A DNA stretch of 64,000 nt from Kitasatospora azatica KCTC 9699 (GTDB taxonomy: Bacteria; Actinomycetota; Actinomycetes; Streptomycetales; Streptomycetaceae): the NCBI RefSeq assembly GCF_000744785.1, contig NZ_JQMO01000002.1, positions 868,001 through 932,000 of the forward strand. The letters run 5' to 3'. Numbering within the stretch: position 1 is the stretch's first letter; every line of letters begins with the position of its first letter. Below, piece after piece: positions 1 through 6,870 of this stretch. The position numbers and the translations under genes are program-made. Below the pieces are notes generated by a model. The model worked only from the letters and a program-made list of their open reading frames with translations. It did not search any database and was not told where the DNA came from.

Positions 1-590
1 AGGGTCGGCGCCGTGATGCGGTGCAGTTCGGCGCGCAGGTCGAAGGCGGCCAGTGCGTCGCAGCAGGCCGCGTAACCGGCCGGGTCGGCGGCGCGCTGGT
101 CGGCGACCAGGGCGTCGGCCGCAGGGGTCCGGGCGAAGGCGGGGGTGAACCAGCGTGCGGGTGCGGTCTCGGCCAGCGGTGCCGTGCCCGCTCGCCGGAC
201 GAGTTCGGCGCGCTCGCGCCAGGCTTCGGGTTCACCGAAGCGGGCCGAGGAGCAGACCAGGGCGAGCGAGGAGATCCGCTCGGGGTGGTGGACGGCGAGG
301 TGGGTGCCGACGGCGCCGCCGAGGGAGATGCCCGCGTAGGCGAAGCGCGTCAGACCGAGCCGGTCGGCGACGGCCAGCACGAGATCGGCGAGGTCGGCGA
401 CGGTGGCGCCCTCGGAGACGAGCCCGGCCGGGGAGCGGCCGTGGCCGGGCAGGTCCCAGCGGACCACCCGGTGGTGCCGGGCGAGGGCACCCGCCAGGTC
501 GTCCCAGACGGCGAGCGAGGTGCCGAGCGAGGGACCGAGGACCAACGCCGGGGCGTCCGGCAGTCCTTCGGCGGTGAAGTGGAGCGTCAC
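1..590 (-). CDS. pcaD: 3-oxoadipate enol-lactonase, 5' part (runs off window)
   Basis: Alpha/beta hydrolase of the protocatechuate branch, hydrolysing beta-ketoadipate enol-lactone to beta-ketoadipate in the cytoplasm. About 196 codons are in the window. An oxyanion-side stretch (LGPSLGTSLAVWDDL, from residue 18), the DLPGHGRS strand/turn and the nucleophile elbow AGISLGG (Ser about 89) are visible; the catalytic Asp and His lie beyond position 1. The GTG start overlaps the pcaB stop by four bases (GTGA), so it is the downstream member of the pca operon and probably translationally coupled. In many Streptomyces this reading frame continues into a carboxymuconolactone decarboxylase domain (PcaL fusion); the window ends too early to tell. 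Frame is open to the edge. Confidence 0.9.
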   Translation of the reverse strand, partial: MTLHFTAEGLPDAPALVLGPSLGTSLAVWDDLAGALARHHRVVRWDLPGHGRSPAGLVSEGATVADLADLVLAVADRLGLTRFAYAGISLGGAVGTHLAVHHPERISSLALVCSSARFGEPEAWRERAELVRRAGTAPLAETAPARWFTPAFARTPAADALVADQRAADPAGYAACCDALAAFDLRAELHRITAPT

Positions 591-1975
591 GGGAGATTCC
601 TCCGCGGTGGGGACGGTGGCGGGGTGCGCCGCAGGGCGCGGTCGACCAGCGCGGCGGCCGATCCCAGGTACCCGGCCGGGTCGGTGAGTTCGCGCAGCCG
701 CCAGGTGTCGATCCGGTCCTTCAGGTCGGGCTGGTCCTCCAGGACGTCCCGCAGGCTGAGACCTTCGGCGACGGCCCGGTGGGAGGCTTCGGTGAGCAAC
801 TCCTTGGCCGCTCGACGGCCGAGCAGTTCGCCGAGCTCGGCGGCGAGGCGCTCGCTGACCACCAGGCCCTGGGTGAGGTCCAGGTTGTCGCGCATCCGGT
901 ACGCGAACACCTGGAGGCCCTCGGCGAGTTCGGCTGCGGCGCGGGCGGCTCCGCCGGTGAGGCGGAGCAGTTCGCGCAGGCTCTGCCATTCGGCGTGCCA
1001 GGCGCCGGCGGCGCGTTCGTCCTCGGCGGCGAGCGAGCCGAGCAGGACGGCGGCGAGGGCGGGTGTCTGGCGGGCGGCGGCGGCGATCAGGGTGGCGCGG
1101 ACCGGGTTCGCCTTGTGGGGCATGGCGGATGAGCCTCCGCCGCTGCCCTCCGCGACCTCGCCGATTTCGGTGCGGGAGAGCACGAGTACGTCGGCCGCCG
1201 CCTTGCCGAGGGCCGCGGTGGTGAAGGCGAGCGCGGCGGCCAGGTCGGCGATCGGGGTGCGCAGGGTGTGCCAGGGCAGGACTGGTGCGTCCAGGCCCAG
1301 TTCCCGGGCGTGGGCCTCGACCAGCTCGGGGCCGCTGCGCGGTTCCTGCGCCAGGGTTTCGAAGGCGGCCAGGGTCCCTGCGGCACCGCCGAGTTGGGCG
1401 GGCAGGCGGACGGCGGACAGTCGGTCGGCGGCGTCCAGGACGAGGCTTCGCCAGCCTGCCGCCTTGAGGCCGAAGGTGGTCGGGACGGCGTGCTGGGTCA
1501 GCGTGCGGCCGGGCATCGGGGTGTCGCGGTGCTCGGCCGCCAGGTGCGCGAGGGCCTCGGCGGTCCGGTGCAGGTCCTCGAGGATCGGCGGCCTGCTGCG
1601 GGCGGCGACCAGCATGGCGGCGGTGTCCAGGATGTCCTGGCTGGTCGCGCCCCGGTGCACGAAAGGTGCGGCATCGCCGGGCACGGCGGCGGTCAGATCG
1701 GCAACCAGCGGGATGACCGGGTTGCCGCCGGCTCGCGCGCGCATCGCGAGGTCGCGCACCTCGAATCGCTCGGCGCGGGCTGCCGCGTCGACGGCGGCGG
1801 CTGCCGAGGCCGGAGCGTGCCCGAGGCGGGCCTGGGCGCGGGTGAGGGCGGCCTCGGCGTCGAGCATCGCCTGGAGGAAGGCGACGTCGCCGGTGGCCGC
1901 TTCGACGGCGGACCCCGCCCGGACCGGGGAGAGCAGGCCGACATCGGCGGCCGGAGTCTGATCAGCGGAAGTCAA
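587..1975 (-). CDS. pcaB: 3-carboxy-cis,cis-muconate cycloisomerase
   Basis: Converts 3-carboxy-cis,cis-muconate, the product of PcaGH, to 4-carboxymuconolactone. The protein belongs to the fumarase/aspartase superfamily: the superfamily signature is seen as GGGSSAMPHKANPV about two-thirds in, with HRGATSQDILDTA earlier. Predicted 462 residues, normal for the family. The start is inferred: a TTG at 1973-1975 gives MTSADQTPAADVGLLSP and overlaps the end of pcaG by 14 bases; the frame stays open further upstream but only as antisense-like sequence inside pcaG. Operon position between pcaG and pcaD supports the assignment. Confidence 0.9.
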   Translation of the reverse strand: MTSADQTPAADVGLLSPVRAGSAVEAATGDVAFLQAMLDAEAALTRAQARLGHAPASAAAAVDAAARAERFEVRDLAMRARAGGNPVIPLVADLTAAVPGDAAPFVHRGATSQDILDTAAMLVAARSRPPILEDLHRTAEALAHLAAEHRDTPMPGRTLTQHAVPTTFGLKAAGWRSLVLDAADRLSAVRLPAQLGGAAGTLAAFETLAQEPRSGPELVEAHARELGLDAPVLPWHTLRTPIADLAAALAFTTAALGKAAADVLVLSRTEIGEVAEGSGGGSSAMPHKANPVRATLIAAAARQTPALAAVLLGSLAAEDERAAGAWHAEWQSLRELLRLTGGAARAAAELAEGLQVFAYRMRDNLDLTQGLVVSERLAAELGELLGRRAAKELLTEASHRAVAEGLSLRDVLEDQPDLKDRIDTWRLRELTDPAGYLGSAAALVDRALRRTPPPSPPRRNLP

Positions 1976-2522
1976 GGAAGACCGTCTCCTCGGGCCCCTG
2001 CAGCCGCAGGTCGAAGCGGTAGGTGCCCGGGGCCTCCTCGGCCGCGAGCAGGGTGCCGCGGCGGCCCGGCTCCAGCGAGGTGAGCAGCGGCTCGGCGTCG
2101 AGGTCCGCGCCGGGCAGGTAGATCCGGGTGAACAGGTGGTGGAGCAGTCCTCGGGCGAAGAGGCAGACCGACAGGTACGGCACACCGCCCGGGGGGAGGG
2201 TGCGCAGGCTGTAGTGGCCGTCGGCATCGGTGGCCACGCGGCCGAAGCCGGTGAAGGTGACGCCGTCACGGCCCAGGAATCCGCCGGTGACGGGGTCCCG
2301 GCGCAGCGAGCCCGGGGCGCCGGTGCGCGAGCCGTCCGGGGCGGGCTGCCAGATCTCCAGCAGCGCGTCGGGGATCGCTTCGCCGTCACCGTCCAGGACG
2401 CGGCCGTGGACGGCGATGGTGTCGCGGTGGCCGGCCGGGGCGATCTCGCCCCCGCCCGGGAAGGGCAGGGCGTAGCCGTAGAACGGGCCGACGGTCTGCG
2501 AGGGGGTGGGGAGCGCGGTCAT
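1962..2522 (-). CDS. pcaG: Protocatechuate 3,4-dioxygenase, alpha subunit
   Basis: Alpha subunit of the non-haem Fe(III) intradiol dioxygenase that opens protocatechuate to 3-carboxymuconate. The 186-residue protein begins MTALPTPSQTVGPFYGYALP, the standard N-terminus, and has the intradiol beta-sandwich (IAVHGRVLDGDGEAIPDALLEIWQ). As expected for the alpha chain it lacks the complete Tyr/His iron set, which is in PcaH. The ATG at 2520-2522 overlaps the pcaH stop by four bases (ATGA), so the longer upstream reading is rejected. Confidence 0.95.
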   Translation of the reverse strand: MTALPTPSQTVGPFYGYALPFPGGGEIAPAGHRDTIAVHGRVLDGDGEAIPDALLEIWQPAPDGSRTGAPGSLRRDPVTGGFLGRDGVTFTGFGRVATDADGHYSLRTLPPGGVPYLSVCLFARGLLHHLFTRIYLPGADLDAEPLLTSLEPGRRGTLLAAEEAPGTYRFDLRLQGPEETVFLDFR

Positions 2523-3271
2523 CGGCCCTCCTCGATCCAGGTGGCGGCCGGGCCGTCGAGGACGATGTCCCAGCGGTAGCCGAGCGACCACTCGGGGGTG
2601 GACAGGTCGTGGTCGTAGTCGGCGACCAGGCGGGCCCGGGCGGCGTCGTCGGTGACGGACTGCAGAATCGGGTCGTGGGCGAAGAGCGGGTCGCCGGGGA
2701 AGTACATCTGGGTGACCAGTCGCTGGGTGAAGGCCGTGCCGAACAGCGAGAAGTGGATGTGGGCGGGGCGCCAGGCGTTGGTGTGGTTGCGCCAGGGGTA
2801 AGCGCCGGGCTTGACGGTGGTGAAGCGGTAGTTTCCCTGATCATCCGTCAGGCAGCGGCCGGCCCCGGTGAAGTTGGGGTCCAGCGGTGCCGGGTGCTGG
2901 TCGCGCTGGTGGGCGTACCGGCCGGCGGCGTTGGCCTGCCAGATCTCCACCAGCTGGCCGCGCACCGGGCGTCCGGCTCTGTCGAGCACGCGGCCGGTGA
3001 CGACGATCCGCTCGCCGAGCGGCTCGCCGGTGTGCCGGCGGGTCAGGTCGCTGTCGAACTCGGTGACGTCGGTGACGCCGAAGGCGGGGCCGGAGAGTTC
3101 GACGGCGTCCGGGTCCTGGACGGCGACCAGCGGCTGCTTGGGGTGGCGGAGCAGACTGCTGCGGTAGGGGGCGTAGCCCCGGTCGGGGTGGTGCTGGACG
3201 GAGCCGGCGTGGGCGTACGCCTCGTGCTCCCGGGCGATCTCCTCGGAGATGTCCCGCTGGGTCGGCGACAT
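2519..3271 (-). CDS. pcaH: Protocatechuate 3,4-dioxygenase, beta subunit
   Basis: Catalytic beta subunit (250 residues). The N-terminus MSPTQRDISEEIAREHEAYA and the stretch PYRSSLLRHPKQPL are typical. Iron ligands are visible in the C-terminal half: Tyr of GAYPWRNH and the two His of PAHIHFS, plus the earlier Tyr in AAGRYAHQ. Acts with PcaG on protocatechuate. It is the first fully intact gene after the pcaF remnant; 9 bases separate the two, so it is still within the operon. Confidence 0.95.
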   Translation of the reverse strand: MSPTQRDISEEIAREHEAYAHAGSVQHHPDRGYAPYRSSLLRHPKQPLVAVQDPDAVELSGPAFGVTDVTEFDSDLTRRHTGEPLGERIVVTGRVLDRAGRPVRGQLVEIWQANAAGRYAHQRDQHPAPLDPNFTGAGRCLTDDQGNYRFTTVKPGAYPWRNHTNAWRPAHIHFSLFGTAFTQRLVTQMYFPGDPLFAHDPILQSVTDDAARARLVADYDHDLSTPEWSLGYRWDIVLDGPAATWIEEGR

Positions 3272-3280
3272 GGCGGTTGG

Positions 3281-3490
3281 TTACCTTTCCAGGACGAGGG
3301 CGAGTCCTTGGCCGACGCCGATGGACAGCGTGGCGACGCCGGTGCCGCGGCCCCGGGCCTTGAGTTGGTGGGCGACGGTGCCGGCCAGGCGGGCGCCGGC
3401 CGCGCCGAGGGGGTGACCGATGGCGATGGCGCCGCCGTACCTGCCGACGGGTGTGCGGACGGCATCGACGATGTAGACGTCCCTGGTCAT
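3281..3490 (-). pseudogene. pcaF: Beta-ketoadipyl-CoA thiolase remnant with large internal deletion
   Basis: A 69-codon open frame whose first about 20 residues are a thiolase N-terminus ([20 protein letters not shown]) and whose remainder is the thiolase C-terminus ([17 protein letters not shown] ... [18 protein letters not shown]). Roughly 330 of the usual 400 residues are missing, including the nucleophilic Cys near residue 90; the second active-site Cys of the C-terminal ATLCxGxGQG motif reads Ser. The join falls at GGCGGCGCC, encoding a Gly-Gly-Ala present in both halves of an ordinary thiolase, which suggests recombination at that microhomology. Ribosome site (AGGAG) and operon position between pcaJ and pcaH are kept. 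It cannot catalyse thiolysis, so an intact thiolase must act from elsewhere if the pathway works. Confidence 0.85.
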
Positions 3491-3508
3491 GGAGGCTCCT
3501 GGGGGTGG

Positions 3509-4153
3509 TCAGCCGACGGGGACGGCGATCCGCACGGGCGCCGCCGTGCGCCGGACGATCTCTTCGGGGGTCACCCCGGGGGCGGTCTCGACCAGCACCA
3601 GCCCGTCGTCGGTGACATCGAGGACGCCGAGATCGGTGATGACGCGGTGGACGCAGCCCTGGCCGGTCAGCGGGAGCGAGCACTCGGCGACGACCTTCGC
3701 AGCGCCGTCCTTGGCGGTGTGCTCCATCACCACGATGACCTTGCGGGCGCCGTGGACCAGGTCCATCGCGCCGCCCATGCCCTTGACCATCTTTCCGGGG
3801 ATCATCCAGTTGGCCAGGTCGCCGCGGGCGGAGACCTGCATGGCGCCGAGGATCGCGGCGTCGATGTGGCCACCGCGGATCATCCCGAAGGAGAGGGCGG
3901 AGTCGAAGAACGCCGCGCCCGGGAGCACGGTCACGGTCTCCTTGCCGGCGTTGATCAGATCGGGGTCGACCTCGCTCTCGGTCGGGTACGGGCCGACGCC
4001 GAGCAGGCCGTTCTCCGACTGGAGGACGACGTCGACGCCCTCGGGAAGGTAGTTGGGCACCAGCGTGGGCAGCCCGATGCCGAGGTTGACGTAGCTGCCG
4101 TCGGCCAGCTCCCGGGCGGCCCGGGCCGCCATCTCCTGCCTGGTCCAGCTCAC
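3509..4153 (-). CDS. pcaJ: 3-oxoadipate CoA-transferase, subunit B
   Basis: Transfers CoA from succinyl-CoA to beta-ketoadipate together with PcaI. The 214-residue frame starts at a GTG (4151-4153) as [20 protein letters not shown], overlapping the pcaI stop by four bases. The family glutamate that forms the CoA thioester intermediate is in the motif [11 protein letters not shown], and the [20 protein letters not shown] segment is characteristic of the B subunit. The long upstream extension in the same frame is antisense to nothing but overlaps pcaI and is not coding. Confidence 0.93.
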   Translation of the reverse strand: MSWTRQEMAARAARELADGSYVNLGIGLPTLVPNYLPEGVDVVLQSENGLLGVGPYPTESEVDPDLINAGKETVTVLPGAAFFDSALSFGMIRGGHIDAAILGAMQVSARGDLANWMIPGKMVKGMGGAMDLVHGARKVIVVMEHTAKDGAAKVVAECSLPLTGQGCVHRVITDLGVLDVTDDGLVLVETAPGVTPEEIVRRTAAPVRIAVPVG

Positions 4154-4947
4154 TGCGCTGTCCTCTTCTCGATGACTGTCCCTCGTGCCGGAGGCGCGGA
4201 AATCGTTCGCCGCTCGATGCCCTTGTCGGCGGCCTGTTCCGGGGTCAGCGCGACCACGCGCTGCACGAACACACCGGGCAGATGCACCTCGTCCGGGTCC
4301 AACTCGCCCGGCTCGACGAGCTCTTCGACCTCGGCGATGGTGATCCGGCCCGCCATCGCCGCCAGCGGGTTGAAGTTGCGCGCGGCCTTGTTGAAGACCA
4401 GGTTCCCGTGGCGGTCGCCCCTGGCCGCCCGGACCAGGGCGAAGTCGGTGGTGATGCCGCGCTCGAGGACGTACTCGCGCCGGTCGTACTCGCGGACCTC
4501 CTTGGGCGGCGAGGCGACCGCCACGCTGCCGTCCGGGGCATAGCGCCAGGGCAGCCCGCCGTCGGCGACCTGGGTGCCGACGCCGGCCGGGGTGAAGAAC
4601 GCCGGGATGCCGCAGCCGCCGGCCCGCAGCCGCTCGGCCAGCGTCCCCTGCGGGACAAGCTCCAGCTCCAGTTCGCCTCCGAGGTACTGGCGGGCGAACT
4701 CCTTGTTCTCGCCGACATAGCTGCCGGTGACCCGGCTGATCCGGCCGACCTCCAGCAGCAGACCGAGGCCGCCGCCATCCACGCCGCAGTTGTTGGAGAC
4801 CACGCTGAGGCGGCTGGATCCGTGCCCGAACAGCGCCTGGATCAGTACGTTCGGTACGCCGCTGAGGCCGAACCCTCCGACGGCCAGCGAGGAGTCGTCC
4901 CCGATGTCCGCGACCGCCTCCTCGGCGGTCGCAACCACTTTGTCCAT
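4150..4947 (-). CDS. pcaI: 3-oxoadipate CoA-transferase, subunit A
   Basis: Alpha subunit, 265 residues from the chosen ATG ([20 protein letters not shown]). The glycine-rich [13 protein letters not shown] loop and [25 protein letters not shown] segment are typical of family I CoA-transferases. An in-frame ATG four codons upstream (4959) is also possible; the inner one is preferred because GGAATGGG lies at a suitable distance. It is the first gene of the pca operon and faces the divergent IclR-type regulator across a region with an inverted repeat. Confidence 0.93.
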   Translation of the reverse strand: MDKVVATAEEAVADIGDDSSLAVGGFGLSGVPNVLIQALFGHGSSRLSVVSNNCGVDGGGLGLLLEVGRISRVTGSYVGENKEFARQYLGGELELELVPQGTLAERLRAGGCGIPAFFTPAGVGTQVADGGLPWRYAPDGSVAVASPPKEVREYDRREYVLERGITTDFALVRAARGDRHGNLVFNKAARNFNPLAAMAGRITIAEVEELVEPGELDPDEVHLPGVFVQRVVALTPEQAADKGIERRTISAPPARGTVIEKRTAQ

Positions 4948-4967
4948 GTGTTGACCCATTCCGTCGA

Positions 4968-4996
4968 ACCATCGCGTTCGCCTGGTGAACGATGGT
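4968..4996. promoter_or_regulatory. Inverted repeat in pcaI-regulator intergenic region, probable operator
   Basis: ACCATCGCGTTC (4968-4979) and GAACGATGGT (4987-4996) form an inverted repeat around a 7-base spacer; the inner core CGTTC-N7-GAACG is perfect and the outer ATCG arms pair with a two-base bulge. It sits just upstream of pcaI and between two divergent starts, where IclR-family regulators of pca genes usually bind. Binding is inferred, not shown. Confidence 0.55.
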
Positions 4997-5056
4997 GCAT
5001 AATGGCAGGGCCAGAGTGTGCGCCGCCGTACCGGCCGTGTCAATGCCGCGCCATGG

Positions 5057-5092
5057 CTTCCGTGCCACCGATCACTTCCGTGCCACCGATCA
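5057..5092. repeat. Perfect 18-bp tandem duplication upstream of the regulator gene
   Basis: The 18-mer CTTCCGTGCCACCGATCA occurs twice head to tail (5057-5074, 5075-5092), ending 12 bases before the regulator ATG. It could be a slippage duplication or a doubled regulatory site in the leader; nothing in the sequence decides. Confidence 0.9.
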
Positions 5093-5104
5093 GGAAGGTC
5101 CGAG

Positions 5105-6760
5105 ATGACCGCCTCTTCTCCGGACGAATCAGTCCGGCCGCTGGAGCGCGGCCTGGCGGTACTGCGCGCCATGGCGGCCGACCCGAGTCCGCGGCAGCGC
5201 GCCGGCGACCTCGCCAGGGAGACCGGACTGGCCCGCTCGACCGTCGACCGGGTGGCGACCACGCTGACCCGCCTCGGCCATCTGCGCTCCGACGGGCGCG
5301 ACCTGATGCTCACCCCCCGGCTGATGGAGTTCGGCAACGCCTACCTGGCATCCTGCGGACTGCCCGAGGCGCTCGCGCCGCACGCGTTCGCACTCGCCGA
5401 CCGGCTGGACGAGTCCGTATCGATCGCCGTACCCGACGAGGACGGCGTGCGGTTCATCACCCAGGCACCGCGTCGGCGGACGATGGCCGTCTCCTTCCGG
5501 ATCGGCGACCTGCTGCCGGCCGAGCGCTGCGCGCCCGGAGCTCTGTTCGCCACCCGGTGGACCGAGGTCGAGCGCGAGCGCTGGCTGTCCCGGCGCCGGA
5601 CGGATCCGCTCGACAGCCGCTTCCCCGCTGTCCCGAAGCGGAGCGGAGCCGACGACGACCGGAAGGTCGAGGCGGACTTCGAAGACCGGGTGCGGGCGGC
5701 CCGCGAGGCCGGCTGGTCGGTGGACGACCAACTGATCGAGCCGGGGCTGGTCGCCGTGGCCCTGCCCGTCCGCGACCCCTCGGGCGCCACGGTCTGCGCC
5801 GTCAGCGTCGTCAGCCACACGAGCCGCCACACCGCCCCGTCACTGGCCGAGCACGCCCTCCCCCAGCTGCGCTCCACCGTCGACGCCATGGAACACACGC
5901 TGCGCTCCCGGGCCCCGGCCCCTGCGCCGCCCACCGACGCCGTCGCGGCCTTCGACAGCTCGCTGAAGGAGGAGCTGGGCTCCGGATTCCTGCAGTCGCT
6001 GGCGCGCGGACTCGACGTCCTGCGCGCCCTCGGGTCGCGGCGCGGAACCATGAGCCTGGCCGACACGGCGCGCGCCACCGGACTCCCCCGCGCCACGGCA
6101 CGCCGGGCCCTGATCACCCTGCAGCACCTCGGCTATGCCGCCGCCGAACCGGACGGCTACCGGCTGCTCCCCCGCGTCATGGACCTCGGCTTCCCGCGCC
6201 TGTCCCAACTGACGTTCGCCCAGATCGCCAGGCCCCATCTGGCCGCCCTCGTGGAGCAGGTCCACGAATCGGCGTCCGTCGCCGTCCTCGACGGCGACGA
6301 CATCCGCTACATCGCCCGCGTCACCGCCTCCCGCATCATGCGGGTCGACATCACCGTGGGCACCCGGTTCCCCGCATACGCCACCTCGATGGGCCGGGTG
6401 CTCCTGGCTGCGCTGCCCGAGCAGGAACGTCTGGATCACCTGCGCCGGGTGACGCCTCGTCAGTTCACCGCACGCAGCAAGACGACCGTCCCGGCTCTCT
6501 CACGTGCTCTGGCCACGGCGGCGAGGGAGGGCTGGGCGCTGGTCGACCAGGAACTGGAGGAGGGGCTGTGCTCCCTCGCCGCCCCCGTCACCGACGACCT
6601 CGGACGGGTGATCGCCGCCGCCAACGTCGCCCTGCACGCCAGCCGTGGCACCGCCGACCAGATCCGCGACACCGTCCTCCCCCCGCTGCGGGAGGCCGCG
6701 AGCCGGATCGGGGACGACCTGGCCGTCGTCTCACGCTTCACCGGATCCCGCATCCGATGA
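5105..6760 (+). CDS. IclR-family regulator with two tandem IclR units, probable pca regulator
   Basis: 551 residues, about twice the usual 250-270. Two complete IclR modules are visible: residues about 10-265 (ERGLAVLRAMAADPSPRQRA HTH, then effector-binding core with VRFITQAPRRRTMAV) and about 290-550 (LARGLDVLRALGSRRGTMSL HTH, core with IRYIARVTASRIMRVDI). Divergent to pcaI, which is the standard place for PcaR/PcaU-type IclR activators that sense protocatechuate or beta-ketoadipate. The ATG at 5105 is chosen because it follows AAGGTCCGAG and the 18-bp duplication; the frame is open upstream. Target and effector are inferred from context. Confidence 0.85.
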   Translation: MTASSPDESVRPLERGLAVLRAMAADPSPRQRAGDLARETGLARSTVDRVATTLTRLGHLRSDGRDLMLTPRLMEFGNAYLASCGLPEALAPHAFALADRLDESVSIAVPDEDGVRFITQAPRRRTMAVSFRIGDLLPAERCAPGALFATRWTEVERERWLSRRRTDPLDSRFPAVPKRSGADDDRKVEADFEDRVRAAREAGWSVDDQLIEPGLVAVALPVRDPSGATVCAVSVVSHTSRHTAPSLAEHALPQLRSTVDAMEHTLRSRAPAPAPPTDAVAAFDSSLKEELGSGFLQSLARGLDVLRALGSRRGTMSLADTARATGLPRATARRALITLQHLGYAAAEPDGYRLLPRVMDLGFPRLSQLTFAQIARPHLAALVEQVHESASVAVLDGDDIRYIARVTASRIMRVDITVGTRFPAYATSMGRVLLAALPEQERLDHLRRVTPRQFTARSKTTVPALSRALATAAREGWALVDQELEEGLCSLAAPVTDDLGRVIAAANVALHASRGTADQIRDTVLPPLREAASRIGDDLAVVSRFTGSRIR

Positions 6761-6870
6761 AGTGACACTGCGGGTGCCGATCAGCCATCCGCCCAGGTCG
6801 CAACCTTGATCGTCTCGCCGAGTGCGACGCGGGTCGGCAGCGTCCTCGGACGACGCTTCGAGGGCTGTCA

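Noticed and set aside
21..1961. Long plus-strand open frame opposite the pca operon
   Set aside because: It is the antisense of pcaD/pcaB, low in recognisable motifs and Arg/Ala/Gly-rich; a GC-bias shadow.
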